Below are positions 27,300 through 36,200 of a stretch of 64,000 nt of DNA, piece by piece. Source of the DNA: Methanogenium organophilum (GTDB taxonomy: Archaea > Halobacteriota > Methanomicrobia > Methanomicrobiales > Methanomicrobiaceae). Made by a program: the position numbers and the translations under genes. The notes under the pieces were generated by a model. That model had not been told where the DNA came from. It ran no database searches and worked only from the letters and a program-made list of their open reading frames with translations. The stretch is taken from NCBI RefSeq assembly GCF_026684035.1, contig NZ_CP113361.1, positions 496,001 to 560,000 on the forward strand, in the 5' to 3' direction. Each line of letters begins with the position of its first letter. Position 1 is the first letter of the stretch.

Positions 27300-28433
27300 T
27301 TACCGGGCACTGCACACGTCCCTGACCCTCCCGCTGCCGTACTGCAGCACAATCCTGCGGGTATTTCCCCGCTTCGGGGGCCGGTATGTCTTAATGAGCC
27401 CCAGGTTGCGGAACTTCTCCAGCCGTTCAAAGAAGAGGGTATAGCACATCGGTACCTGCGGTTGCAGTGCCCGGTAGAGGTCGCCTGAGATCATCTCCTC
27501 CCCTGTCTGCTGGTATAGCGTGCCAATGGCGCCCAGCATGTTCCGTTCGTCCTCCCTGAGTGTCCGGACAATGGATTTGAGGTGCTGGTTCTCTGCCTCC
27601 TGAACGGATGCGACGACATCAGCCGCACTGACCGAACGGCGTCCGGCGGATTCAGCCCGCAATACCGAGCGGTTCGCAAGAGCGATGCCCATCCGCAGGT
27701 CGCTGCACCGCATCGTTTCCGTAACGATACTGTCCAGGATCTCCGGGGACACCACATCCGGGTAGAGGCCCGCCCGGACCCGGTCACGGAGGATGGCCCG
27801 CACCTCCCCCTCCCCATAGGGCGGGAAGTATATTTCGTTCGGCTGGAAGACCGAGACCACCGATGGACTGAGGAGACCGGCAACAGGGATGTCGATATTG
27901 CTCACGGTCACGATGATGCCTGTCCGGATGCCGGGATACTCCTCATAGAGCCGAAGCAGGGTGCCAAGCACCTTCTCGAGCAGGTTGTCATGGAAGATGA
28001 AGTTCGCATCGTCCAGGCAGATGAGGAGGACGGCGCCTCTCGCAGAGAGTTCCCCGCAGAGGGTTTCCGTGAGACTCTGGACACAGACACCGGATACCGG
28101 GGGTTTCTGGTGGAATACCGCCTCGTATATCCTGCGAAAGACCCGGTATTCGGTCTGGTTCCTCCGGCAGTTGACAAGCACCGGGATTATTTTCCGGGTT
28201 GTCCCCTCAATCTCTCCAAAAACCTGTTTCACAGACGTGGTCTTCCCCGTACCCGGCGGTCCCCTGAGGATCATATTGAGGGGGCGGGCTCCGTGGAAGG
28301 CGGGCCGGATATTTTCTGCAATCCGGGAGAGCTGGGTGTCGCGGAACCGGAACTGTTCCGGTGTGTGTTCACCGTCAAAGATGCTGCAGTCCCTGAAGAG
28401 CGTTTCATCGGACATCAAAATATTCTGTTGCAT
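27300..28433 (-). CDS. Orc1/Cdc6-family replication initiator
   Basis: The 377-residue protein is an AAA+ ATPase of the archaeal Orc1/Cdc6 type: Walker A GPPGTGKTTS (residues 58-67), Walker B LLICLDDANF near 137, sensor 1 VTVSN, sensor 2 around DLRMGIALANRS, and a C-terminal winged helix that reads origin boxes. Its Walker B has DD rather than the usual DE. It may be the initiator of an integrated element or a second chromosomal paralogue. No clear origin recognition box is seen in the 177 bases upstream. Start could also be the ATG at 28415. Confidence 0.9.
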   Translation of the reverse strand: MQQNILMSDETLFRDCSIFDGEHTPEQFRFRDTQLSRIAENIRPAFHGARPLNMILRGPPGTGKTTSVKQVFGEIEGTTRKIIPVLVNCRRNQTEYRVFRRIYEAVFHQKPPVSGVCVQSLTETLCGELSARGAVLLICLDDANFIFHDNLLEKVLGTLLRLYEEYPGIRTGIIVTVSNIDIPVAGLLSPSVVSVFQPNEIYFPPYGEGEVRAILRDRVRAGLYPDVVSPEILDSIVTETMRCSDLRMGIALANRSVLRAESAGRRSVSAADVVASVQEAENQHLKSIVRTLREDERNMLGAIGTLYQQTGEEMISGDLYRALQPQVPMCYTLFFERLEKFRNLGLIKTYRPPKRGNTRRIVLQYGSGRVRDVCSAR

Positions 28434-28610
28434 ATAGGAAAGATGAGAGAGGGTGCATTTTAAGGAAGGCTGGGGGGAGGGCGAAAGTATTTTTTAACGG
28501 GCGGCGTATTTCCTGAAAAATTCCCGTATTGCTGTAATGGGTTTGAATAGTGTTTTTTTCATGGACATACGGGCAGCATTTTCAGTTATATAGCGAAATT
28601 GGTCAATTAT

Positions 28611-28844
28611 TTATCCGATCCACTGGAACATCCACGCCACCGCTCCGCCGACGACCCCGCTGAGTCCGGCACAGACACCGCCCATCCGCCGCTCTGCCCC
28701 GGCTTTTTCGGCCCGCCACCCTTCGAGGTCACGGAGGCGGCCCTCGAAGTCGGCATCGGTCTCTTTCATCTCTTCGAGCGTCCGGCAGATCCATCTGACA
28801 TCGCGGTGCGTCTCGATGATTGTTGCAGTCAGATCATCCTTCAT
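28611..28844 (-). CDS. small coiled-coil protein with C-terminal membrane helix
   Basis: This 77-residue protein has a heptad-like N-terminal helix (DLTATIIETHRDVRWICRTL and the LRDLEGWRAEK stretch) and ends in a hydrophobic helix (VCAGLSGVVGGAVAWMFQWIG). The layout resembles XhlA/holin-accessory proteins of phages, but size and layout alone are weak evidence. A TATTAC-N5-GTAATA palindrome lies 56 bases upstream. An ATG ten codons earlier (28874) is also possible. Confidence 0.55.
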   Translation of the reverse strand: MKDDLTATIIETHRDVRWICRTLEEMKETDADFEGRLRDLEGWRAEKAGAERRMGGVCAGLSGVVGGAVAWMFQWIG

Positions 28845-28899
28845 GTTCTTTTTGTCTCCGTATGTTCTGTGCATAGAATCGGTGAGGACGGGGGATAAG

Positions 28900-28916
28900 T
28901 ATTACTTATGGTAATA
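28900..28916. promoter_or_regulatory. TATTAC-N5-GTAATA palindrome, copy 1
   Basis: TATTAC and GTAATA are separated by TTATG. The site lies upstream of the small coiled-coil gene. The same ATTAC-N5-GTAAT core recurs at 29846 and 39968, each time shortly before a gene of unknown function, so it may be an operator for one regulator. The region 28917-29197 holds no gene that I can support. Confidence 0.55.
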
Positions 28917-29197
28917 TTGATCTATGGCATTTGCACTGCTGGAAGGGACTGGCAGAAGTGTGGAGTTTGTCCCAATCTTTTATAGCGATGGAGAAACCAG
29001 GCAGACTGAATCAGCATAATGCAGTTTTCTTATCCCTTCATCACATGCTCCATCCTTATCAAATGAATCACCGTACAGGAGCAAATTAATATGTACGTGC
29101 CTTCATAGTACCATCTAAAGAGTGATTCTCTATGATGCTACCCAAAGCATCACGATTTCCCGTCATTCGATCATCACGAAATGGAGTAACAGAAAAA

Positions 29198-29395
29198 ATG
29201 AAAGTGAGGGACTGCATTAAGATGATCGAGGCAGACGGATGATATCTTGTGGTTACCAGGGGTAGTCACCAGCAGTATAAACACCCGGCAAAGCCTGGCA
29301 GAATCACCATTGCCGGACACCCGGCAGATGTTCTTGCACCGGGAACATTGAACAGTATACTAAAACAGGCAGGTCTTAAAGGAGAGAATGGATAA
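29198..29395 (+). pseudogene. hicA: hicA toxin gene interrupted by TGA
   Basis: A 65-codon frame reads as HicA throughout: KVRDCIKMIEADG, then TGA at 29240-29242, then YLVVTRGSHQQYKHPAKPGR and a tail with GTLNSILKQAGLKGE. The TGA replaces the Trp of the common DGWY motif, one G-to-A change. The catalytic His (GSH) is downstream of the stop, so no active toxin is made. The hicB start (29395) overlaps the hicA stop. Order here is toxin first, unlike the pair at 15.1 kb. Confidence 0.85.
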
Positions 29396-29607
29396 TGAAT
29401 CGATTTCTGGTTATTGTTGAAAAGACTGACGGCAACTATTCTGCATACTCCCCTGATCTTCCAGGATGTGTGGCTACCGGAGCGACCCGCGAGGAGGCAG
29501 AAGAGCGAATGCACGAAGCCATTGAACTCCATATCGAAGGTCTGAGAGAGGATGGATTTCCGGTACCCATGTCACGATCTTCAGCCATTTATATAGCGGT
29601 CCGCTAG
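29395..29607 (+). CDS. hicB: HicB-family antitoxin (partner broken)
   Basis: The 70-residue protein has the HicB pattern: FLVIVEKTDGNYSAYSPDLP, GCVATGATREEAEERMHEAI and a C-terminal SRSSAIYIAV strand that would bind HicA. The frame is intact. Its toxin gene directly upstream is stopped at codon 15, so this antitoxin has no partner of its own but might still bind related HicA proteins encoded elsewhere. Confidence 0.88.
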   Translation: MNRFLVIVEKTDGNYSAYSPDLPGCVATGATREEAEERMHEAIELHIEGLREDGFPVPMSRSSAIYIAVR

Positions 29608-29845
29608 GCAGGACAGATTCCTTCTGCTCTTCATATTGTTCCCGGATGCACATTTCCCGGAACCAGAGACCGAATGTTCGTCTATTTTTTCGGAATTGAT
29701 TCACCCCGGTGCGGCGATGATAATGGTGCAGTGAACCGATGGATTCCGCCGGTGCGCCGGGATCATTTTTACGCCCGTATAATTCTTCTTTTACTTTCAC
29801 ACCGCCGCATTTTCTTTGAATTCCATCCAATGTTAAGTCACGTTA

Positions 29846-29864
29846 ATATTACCCAAAGTAATAT
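29846..29864. promoter_or_regulatory. ATATTAC-N5-GTAATAT palindrome, copy 2
   Basis: A seven-base inverted repeat around CCAAA lies just before the unknown gene at 29.9 kb; TATTAC-N5-GTAATA is identical to the copy at 28900. The site is 51 bases before the preferred start of that gene. Confidence 0.55.
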
Positions 29865-29915
29865 GTTAGTATGTCAGTCGCATCCCGGGACCTCGGCTGG
29901 CAGGAGTGCCAGAAA

Positions 29916-30419
29916 ATGGCTGACTTTATCCAGACAACCAACACCAAGAGTGCGGTGCGGGACCTCTCCGTCCCCATCGCCGATATCACCACCTTCGATG
30001 TCCTCGTGCAGGACATCATCGACACGAACCCCTTCGGCTGCACCTCATACGAGGAGCAGGGAGTGACCATTGACCCCGTCGTCCGCTCCCAGGAGCGCTA
30101 CACGGCAAAGGTCATCTACGAGAACCTCGAGGCCGATACCATCGGAGAGGTATCCGTCCGGTCGCCGACCGTCACCGCCTTCGGGACCGCTGCCTCCCAT
30201 GTGATGGCCGACGACGACCTTGCGACCGCAATCGGCGGAACGCAGTCCCGCGACACCGCAAAGGACACCTTCTCCTGCAAGCTGAAGTGCCACGACCCGA
30301 ACGGGGAGGTCTACTACGTGACCCTCTCCCGCTCAAAGGTCCGCATCTCATCCTACGCGGATGATGCCATCCGGGCCACCGTTGAGACATGGGCCGACGG
30401 GAAGCCGGAACTTTCCTGA
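29916..30419 (+). CDS. unknown protein, intact member of a three-copy family
   Basis: This 167-residue protein begins at ATG 29916, preceded by AGGAG at a good distance; ATG 29871 is the alternative. It has no signal peptide or membrane helix and reads as a compact alpha/beta protein (DLSVPIADITTFDVLVQDII, NPFGCTSYEEQG, GEVYYVTLSRSKVRISSYAD). I do not recognise a function. Decayed copies lie at 31496-31675 and 40860-41703. A strong terminator follows, and an ATTAC palindrome precedes it, so it is a single-gene unit. Confidence 0.75.
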   Translation: MADFIQTTNTKSAVRDLSVPIADITTFDVLVQDIIDTNPFGCTSYEEQGVTIDPVVRSQERYTAKVIYENLEADTIGEVSVRSPTVTAFGTAASHVMADDDLATAIGGTQSRDTAKDTFSCKLKCHDPNGEVYYVTLSRSKVRISSYADDAIRATVETWADGKPELS

Positions 30420-30444
30420 AACGGCCTGTGCCGGCTTTGTGAGG

Positions 30445-30466
30445 CAGGGGGTTACCCCCTGTTTTT
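30445..30466 (+). terminator. hairpin terminator after the unknown gene
   Basis: CAGGGGG pairs with CCCCCTG around TTA and is followed by TTTTT. It lies 26 bases after the stop codon. A GC-rich stem with a T-run is unusual for archaea, where T-runs alone are the rule, but it would end this transcript. The following 180 bases show no gene. Confidence 0.7.
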
Positions 30467-30650
30467 CTAAATCTATGAATTTCTTTATCGTATCAGGAGT
30501 GCGAAATCAGAAATTCTCAGGGGTTGAGGCTCTGAAAAAACCGGCCAAAACTGACTTTCGCTGTTTACTATTCTCATGGCGAAACAGTCTCTGATACCCT
30601 TTAAAGCCGCTGATAATATTTTTTAAATCAGAATGGTTGCCGGAAAACAT

Positions 30651-30878
30651 CACTCAAATTCAGTCCTTTGAATTCCGGACTGTCTTATGATTGATTGCAG
30701 TGTACCACTACGAATTTCATTATGGTTTGGAACAGGAACGGTAATTGTTGAACCAGGAATGCTTTTCTGCATTATTATATGGCTCCCTTTCTGTCTTACT
30801 TAGAGAGTTACCATGTTTTGAGAGAATATTGCAGACTTCCTTTCCCGATAATACATGAAGTTTAGCCAATAGCCACAT
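30651..30878 (-). pseudogene. hicA: hicA toxin gene with frameshift
   Basis: From ATG 30878 the frame reads KLHVLSGKEVCNILSKHGNS and then loses the family. In the next frame it resumes at about 30799 with RQKGSHIIMQKSIPGSTITV, followed by a GTLQSIIRQSGI end and TGA at 30651. Together these make a complete HicA with the GSH motif, so one base was lost near 30798-30805. It overlaps the hicB stop by 17 bases, in the order hicB-hicA. The toxin is dead unless the ribosome shifts frame. Confidence 0.85.
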
Positions 30879-31083
30879 CCATCCGTGTGATATAAATCTC
30901 TCCGTGGAACCGTGACTGTATCTCCTGCGGGGATGCGGTTTCAAAAAAGAGCTGTAAAGCTTCATGAAGGTTTTTACGGGCTTCTTCTACTGTACTGCCC
31001 TGGCTTGCAATGTCGTATTCAGGGCAGAATGAAACATAGCCATCGTCTTCCTTTTCAATAATAGCCGTCAGCTGTTTTTGCAT
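30862..31083 (-). CDS. hicB: HicB-family antitoxin (partner frameshifted)
   Basis: The 73-residue product starts at the ATG of MQKQLTAIIEKEDDGYVSFC and continues EYDIASQGSTVEEARKNLHE, a clear HicB. The frame upstream of this ATG is AT-rich and not conserved-looking. It is intact while the hicA gene that follows carries a frameshift. Confidence 0.88.
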   Translation of the reverse strand: MQKQLTAIIEKEDDGYVSFCPEYDIASQGSTVEEARKNLHEALQLFFETASPQEIQSRFHGEIYITRMDVAIG

Positions 31084-31180
31084 AATTTTTCTCCCGTTCT
31101 TTGTAATAATATCATTCAGCATACCATAAAATTTCTTAGTAATTAGAAGAATTTTTTAGCCTGTTCAATCATTACCTTGC

Positions 31181-31384
31181 TCAGGCCTTCTTTTTCAGGG
31201 TTGTATAGTATTCACGGGCTTCTGAAACCGAGAGGGGTTCATCATCATCTGCCTCGTCCATGAACCTGTCGAGACCATAATCTTCGATGATTGCTTCTAT
31301 CTTATGAAATGTCTGAATATCAAGGATAACACTCACCGGCTCATTATCATCCGAAACAATGAACTGAGGTTTTATATCAAACAT
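31181..31384 (-). CDS. Phd/RelB-like antitoxin
   Basis: The 67-residue protein has the short RelB/Phd layout: an N-terminal strand with FIVSDDNEPVSVILDIQTF, a helix IEAIIEDYGLDRFM and an acidic C-terminal part ending EAREYYTTLKKKA that would wrap a RelE toxin. No toxin gene follows in the 100 bases downstream. The same 3' end (AAAAAGAAGGCCTGAGCA) recurs at 33.1 kb in front of a broken relE, so the modules are related. Confidence 0.75.
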   Translation of the reverse strand: MFDIKPQFIVSDDNEPVSVILDIQTFHKIEAIIEDYGLDRFMDEADDDEPLSVSEAREYYTTLKKKA

Positions 31385-31495
31385 GTTCGTCTGCCTTCCT
31401 TTGTGGTTAATGTAAGACACAGTGGATGTAAAATGTTGTCTCCGGGGGAATCGTTACGGGAGAAGAATTCATGCGATACTATCCATAGTCCCCTT

Positions 31496-31675
31496 CGCGG
31501 CACCCTGTCCCGCGATACGAGGGTTGGACACCACCTCGCGTAAGCTGAAGTGCCACGACGCAAACGGCGAGACGTACTATGTCACGCTCAGCCGCGACAA
31601 GGTGCGGATCTCATCCTACGCGGATGACGCCATCCGGGCCACCGTTGAGGCATGGGCCGACGAGAAGCCGGAGCA
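31496..31675 (+). pseudogene. decayed copy 2 of the 29.9-kb unknown gene
   Basis: The DNA reads LKCHDANGETYYVTLSRDKV, RISSYADDAIRATVEAWADE and so on in one frame, nearly identical to the last third of the intact gene, but the front is missing and the join GGTTGGACACCACCTCGCG replaces GGACACCTTCTCCTGCA. No start codon remains. The same altered join is found in the copy at 40.9 kb. Confidence 0.8.
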
Positions 31676-31687
31676 TCATCCGGCACT

Positions 31688-31762
31688 ATCATTCGAACAT
31701 CACGAAATGGAGACAGGAAAGAGAAGAACTGTATCAGGATGATCGAGGCAGACAGATGATGC
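31688..31762 (+). pseudogene. short relic of a hicA start region
   Basis: ATCATTCGAACATCACGAAA to GATGATCGAGGCAGACAGAT matches, with changes and a small gap, the leader and first codons of the hicA gene at 29.2 kb (29162-29245). The rest of that gene is missing. It is a recombination scar. Confidence 0.6.
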
Positions 31763-31867
31763 CGGACGAAAGACACGGATGTTTTGCCAGGCATCGGTGA
31801 TGGAGAAAAAACCGGCGCTGCTTTTATATGTATTCCACCTAATCCCTACATACCAGGTGTAATCACG

Positions 31868-32329
31868 ATGTCTTTTGGAGATTCCCGGATCGGGGAAATA
31901 AAACAGGATCTGACCGATTCGGATAAAGAACGGATCATCAGTCAGATCACGACATATCTCTCCGGCGTAGATGATCTGTTGCTTGGATATCTCTACGGTT
32001 CGTTCCCTGTTCGGAATGATTTTCATGACATTGACATCGGATTGCTTGTCTCCGGAGAGAGGGAACCCTATGAATCCTTCCGGTATGCCATGGACATCGC
32101 ATCCGGCCTTGAGCAATCCATTACACCGAGATTCGAGGTCGATTGCCGGATACTCAATGGTGCACCTGTTCTGTTTCAGTATGAAGTGGTGAAAACAGGC
32201 ATGGCGGTTTTTGTCCGTGACGAGAACATCCGGATTGACTTTGAAGCTGGCGTGATGTCAGGATACCTTGATCAAAAACCCCTCTTTGACAGGATGGACA
32301 AAATGCTTCTCGCACCGGTGAGAGAATGA
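31868..32329 (+). CDS. nucleotidyltransferase-domain antitoxin
   Basis: This 153-residue protein has a nucleotidyltransferase core, YLYGSFPVRNDFHDIDIGLL (GS and DxD) near residue 40 and FEVDCRIL with the third Asp. It is larger than minimal MNT proteins and has an extra C-terminal 50 residues. The HEPN partner starts inside its stop codon (ATGA), so the two are coupled. The start was set at ATG 31868; the open frame before it overlaps relic DNA. Confidence 0.87.
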   Translation: MSFGDSRIGEIKQDLTDSDKERIISQITTYLSGVDDLLLGYLYGSFPVRNDFHDIDIGLLVSGEREPYESFRYAMDIASGLEQSITPRFEVDCRILNGAPVLFQYEVVKTGMAVFVRDENIRIDFEAGVMSGYLDQKPLFDRMDKMLLAPVRE

Positions 32330-32730
32330 GAGTTCTTCATCATATGCAGGAGTTGCAGGATGCAGCGAATGACTGGAAGCGGTATCAATCCATCCCACGG
32401 GAAGACTTTTTTTCCAGTCGCGATACCCGAAATATGGTCTTTCATGCAATGATGGTTGCAATTCAGTCGGCAATTGATGTGGCAACCGACATTATTGCAG
32501 AGGAGCGGCTTCAAAAGCCTGCAACATACCGGGAGACGTTTGAGATCCTTGGCAAAAACGGGATTCTCCCCGACCCCCTCGCAAGAGAATTATCAGCTTT
32601 GGCCGGGTTTCGCAATGTTCTGGTCCATATATACTGGGATTTGGATTTAGAACAGATTTATGCGATTCTGCAGCGGGATCTGGTTTTCGTTGAAGATTTT
32701 GCTGAAGTAATACGGAAGCACCTCTCGTAG
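32326..32730 (+). CDS. hepT: HepT-like HEPN ribonuclease toxin
   Basis: The 134-residue all-helical protein ends with AGFRNVLVHIYWDLDLEQIY, the R-x4-H-x-Y motif of HEPN nucleases, preceded by FHAMMVAIQSAIDVATDIIAE. It is predicted to cut RNA and to be silenced by the nucleotidyltransferase upstream. This is one of two complete nucleotidyltransferase-HepT pairs in the window; the other is at 48.7-49.6 kb. Confidence 0.9.
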   Translation: MRVLHHMQELQDAANDWKRYQSIPREDFFSSRDTRNMVFHAMMVAIQSAIDVATDIIAEERLQKPATYRETFEILGKNGILPDPLARELSALAGFRNVLVHIYWDLDLEQIYAILQRDLVFVEDFAEVIRKHLS

Positions 32731-32853
32731 TGGCGATTTCATTGCCGCATGCCTGTCGGATTGCATACTATTTCCTCCCAATTGCTCTTCATTTTCCGTT
32801 CTTGTGTTGCATCCGTGGAAAAACTGCAAAAACGGGAGACGTATTATCAGGGA
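32731..32853. other. gap after the hepT gene
   Basis: No gene or repeat is supported in this short stretch between a TA pair and a convergent relE relic. Confidence 0.3.
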
Positions 32854-33125
32854 TTATGGAACAAGAGAATAGATTTCTTCACGGCTTTTCACACGGCAAA
32901 AGACAACACTTCCATCAGAACGCAGGGCGCATCCAATCCGGCAGCGACCGATGCGGATACGATACCGGCTCCGTGTTCCTTTGATTTTGCGGATATCTGT
33001 GAGACTGAACAGTGATTTACATTCTGGTATTTCCTGAAATACGAGTTCTTCTATTGTTTCCCGGTATGATACCGGAATATGGGACAGGTTTTTAAAAATG
33101 TCATTATATAGACACAGGTGACCAT
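32854..33125 (-). pseudogene. RelE/ParE-type toxin gene with frameshift
   Basis: From ATG 33125 the frame begins MVTCVYIM and leaves the family; two bases out of frame, YNDIFKNLSHIPVSYRETIE follows, then a central IRKIKG and YRIRIGRCRIG, and the end CRVKSREEIYSLVP. This is a typical archaeal RelE. The break is near 33103-33110 (TATATAATG). The tail of a RelB gene (reading EYDCARKKKA-stop) lies just before it. Both members of the module are thus lost. Confidence 0.75.
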
Positions 33126-33130
33126 GCTCA

Positions 33131-33167
33131 GGCCTTCTTTTTCCGGGCACAATCGTATTCGAACAGG
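33131..33167. repeat. 37-base repeat, copy A (antitoxin-gene tail)
   Basis: GGCCTTCTTTTTCCGGGCAC and the following bases to AACAGG recur almost exactly at 36480-36517. On the minus strand the sequence codes EYDCARKKKA-stop, the end of a RelB-like antitoxin. Both copies lie about 100 bases before a NosD/PKD gene, so they were duplicated together with those genes. Confidence 0.75.
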
Positions 33168-33220
33168 CCTGAATTGACGATTGTGAATTTCTATATCTGT
33201 TCTAAAAACAGGAAGATACC

Positions 33221-33229
33221 TATTTAAGT
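33221..33229 (+). promoter_or_regulatory. probable TATA box of the first NosD/PKD gene
   Basis: TATTTAAGT lies 37 bases before the ATG at 33266, the distance expected for a transcript with a short leader. A good ribosome site, AGGTGATG, follows. Confidence 0.5.
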
Positions 33230-33265
33230 CCAAAACGCCACACGGACGTATTTAGGTGATGAATC

Positions 33266-36200
33266 ATGACAAACAGGCATCCGCACAGCAGGGGCGCCCT
33301 GCTTACTCTCCCGGGAATTATCCTTATTCTCTGCATCTGTACTCCGGCGATGGCCGCGACGATCACCGTCGGTCCGGACGGTGATTATACGGGCATTCAG
33401 GCGGCAATCGACAACGCCACCGCAGGTGACACCATCCTCGTCACTGCCGGTACGTATGCCGAGGCAATCGACGTGAATAAGACCCTCACGATACGGGGGG
33501 TGAACGGGACCCCTGCGGTAGGAAAGGCGGATGCATATGCATCGGTCCGGATAACGGCGGATGACATCATTCTTGAGAACTTCCGGATAACCACCGGTAA
33601 ACGGTGGGATGTGTGGGTCGGCGGGAACAACCTCTCCCTGTACACCCTGAATATGACCGGCCATGACCCGGCGTACACGGGCGACCCGGTCATCCTCGCC
33701 GGGGATGTTGCCGGGCTCCTCGTTGACGGGTGCACCCTTGAAACGAGTGGTGCGATGGGGATCCTGACGAACGATGTCCCTGAATGTGTCCTCCGTGACT
33801 CAGCTGTCATCGTGCGAAACGATGAAGAAAGAGAAGCCGGAATTGGATTTTGGGCCAAGTATAACGAGACCTCTTCTTTCGGGCCTCAGATTACCAATAC
33901 CACATTCATTGGCGGGTCGATCAGGATTTTATGTATGGGGTCATATGTTCACGGCATTACGGTTGCGGACAATACGGTCCGGAATAGCGAGTGTGAAGGG
34001 ATTCTCGTGATCGGTCACGTAAAAGACGAACTGCCCTATCCGACAACGAACGTGACCATTGTGGGGAACCATGTGAGCGGCTCAGAATCTCTCAATGCCA
34101 ATATCATGATCGAATACTGTGCAGACGGGCGTTTCGAGGATAATCTGGTTGAAGACTCGTATGAGGGTGCCGATGGGATATATCTGCAGTATCTGGACAA
34201 TTTCCTGATACAGGGGAACACAGTGCAGAACGCCACGGTTGATGCAACGAAAGGGATGTGTGCAGTGAACCTGGAGGTGGTCACAAACTCCGTTATCTCC
34301 GGCAACACTGTCACAAATGTGGACCCGTATGGCTTCTGGTATGCGCCGGGACCAAATTTCCTCCCGAACCTGACCTTCGACACCACCAATACCGCTGACG
34401 GCCGGCCGGTGCGGTATTATGAAGCAGCGAACGGTGTCTCCCTGAATGGTGAGGAGATTGCGATGCTCCTCGCGCTCAGTTCATCGGATATCCAGGTCAC
34501 GGACTGCACCATCGCAAATGCCGGACTCGGGGCCGGTATCTATGGGTGCAGTGACCTCACCATCACGGGCAATACCTTCCGGGAGACGAACAACGGCATG
34601 ATGCTCATCGACTCGTCTGATTCGGTCATCCGGGAGAATACCTTCAACGAGTCGTTCTTTGCGATGGGGGTCGGTGACAACGATAACACGCTCATCACCC
34701 AGAACACCTTCTCCGGCTATATGGACAGCGGCATGGTGATTCATTGCGGGGACCCGGATGGGGTCACGATCTCTGAGAACCTCTTTGAAGGCTCCATGAT
34801 TGGGAGCGATCAGGGTGTGGCGGGAATGGACGCGACCGCGTATGGCATTGATCTCGTGAATAATACCTTTACGGGCAACAGCCGGGGGATTCTTCTCGGC
34901 CTCTCCAGCGGACTGACGTTCCGGGACAACTGCATCCTGGATAACAGGGTGGGGGTGAATCTGCTGGGCGCCTGCAATAACGTCTTCCTGAATAATACGA
35001 TCATCAATACGGAGGATAATTTTGTCGGCATTATCCTGAACAATGCCGAGGCGCCCGGCAGTGGCCCCTGCTCGGACAATCTCTTCTCGAACAACTACAT
35101 TGAAAGCGATGTGCCCCTGTATGCCTTCTACCTCACGGGATCGCAGGCAGAGGAGCCCTATGAATTCGGGCCGCTCTGGGGGCCGGAGATTGTTCCTCCT
35201 GCCCTTGCAGAACCGGAGGCCAAATTCCATAACGACTGGAACGTGACCAAAACGGCCGGGACGAATATCGTCGGCGGCCCGTTCCTGGGCGGCAACTACT
35301 GGGCGACACCAAACGGGACCGGCTGGTCACAGGTGACGCCCGACCGGGGCGACGGGTTCTGCACCGAACCGTTTGCGTATAATGAAAACAACACCGATTA
35401 TCTGCCGCTGCACCTCTATGTTGATCCGACACCGGTGGCGAATTTCACCTTCTCCCCTGCGACGGGAGATCTCCCCCTGACGGTCACGTTTACCGATACC
35501 TCGACCGGGAATATCACGAACTGGTCCTGGTCATTCGGGGACGGGGCGACCTCTGAGCTGCAGCACCCGGAGCATATCTATGAAACGGCGGGCCTCTATT
35601 CGGTGACGCTGAATGTGACAGGCCCTGCGGGAGAGAGTGAGCTGACGCGTCCGGATGCGATCTCTGTCCATCCGTATGGGGACGGGGACGATGACAGCAG
35701 GTCTGCCCCGGCGGTGGCGACCGGTACCGGTTCGCTGTATACGAACAGCCGGGGGCTGGTGTTGCAGGAGCTCATGGTCTTTGCAGGGGACAGTACGGGT
35801 GAGCTGACGGTCCCGTCCGGGTCTGTCGCGCTCGATGGTGAGGGAGACCCGCTTACGGGTGTGACGATTGCACCCTCCGAACTTCCGTCTGACGGTGCGG
35901 GCGGCCAGTTTGCGTTTGCGGGGTATGCCTATACCTGCAGCCCGGACGGGGCGACCTTCTCGCCTGCAGCTGATCTGGTCTTTACCTTCACGGAGGCCCA
36001 GTGGGCGGATCTGATGGCAGACGGCCGGCCCCTCGTGGTGACGTACTATAATGAAGAGACCGGTGTGTATGAGGCGCTCCTGACGACGGTCGATGCGGCG
36101 ACCCGCACGGTGACGGCAGAGGTGACGCATTTCAGTTCCTTTATCCTGATGTACCGGTCAGCGGTAGTTGAGGATACGCCGGTTGCGACGTCTGCACCGA

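Noticed and set aside
27582-28463. 293-codon plus-strand open frame
   Set aside because: It mirrors the Orc1/Cdc6 gene, whose motifs are complete on the other strand.
28434-28610. Origin recognition boxes upstream of the Orc1-type gene
   Set aside because: I found no repeated TTCCAC/GTGGAA-type or other box in this gap.
16634-29242. TGA read as Trp or selenocysteine, since two genes have TGA at conserved Trp positions
   Set aside because: TGA is used as the normal stop of many intact genes here (for example hicA at 15559 and the 49133 stop). Selenocysteine would not replace Trp. Two G-to-A changes in decaying genes are the simpler reading.
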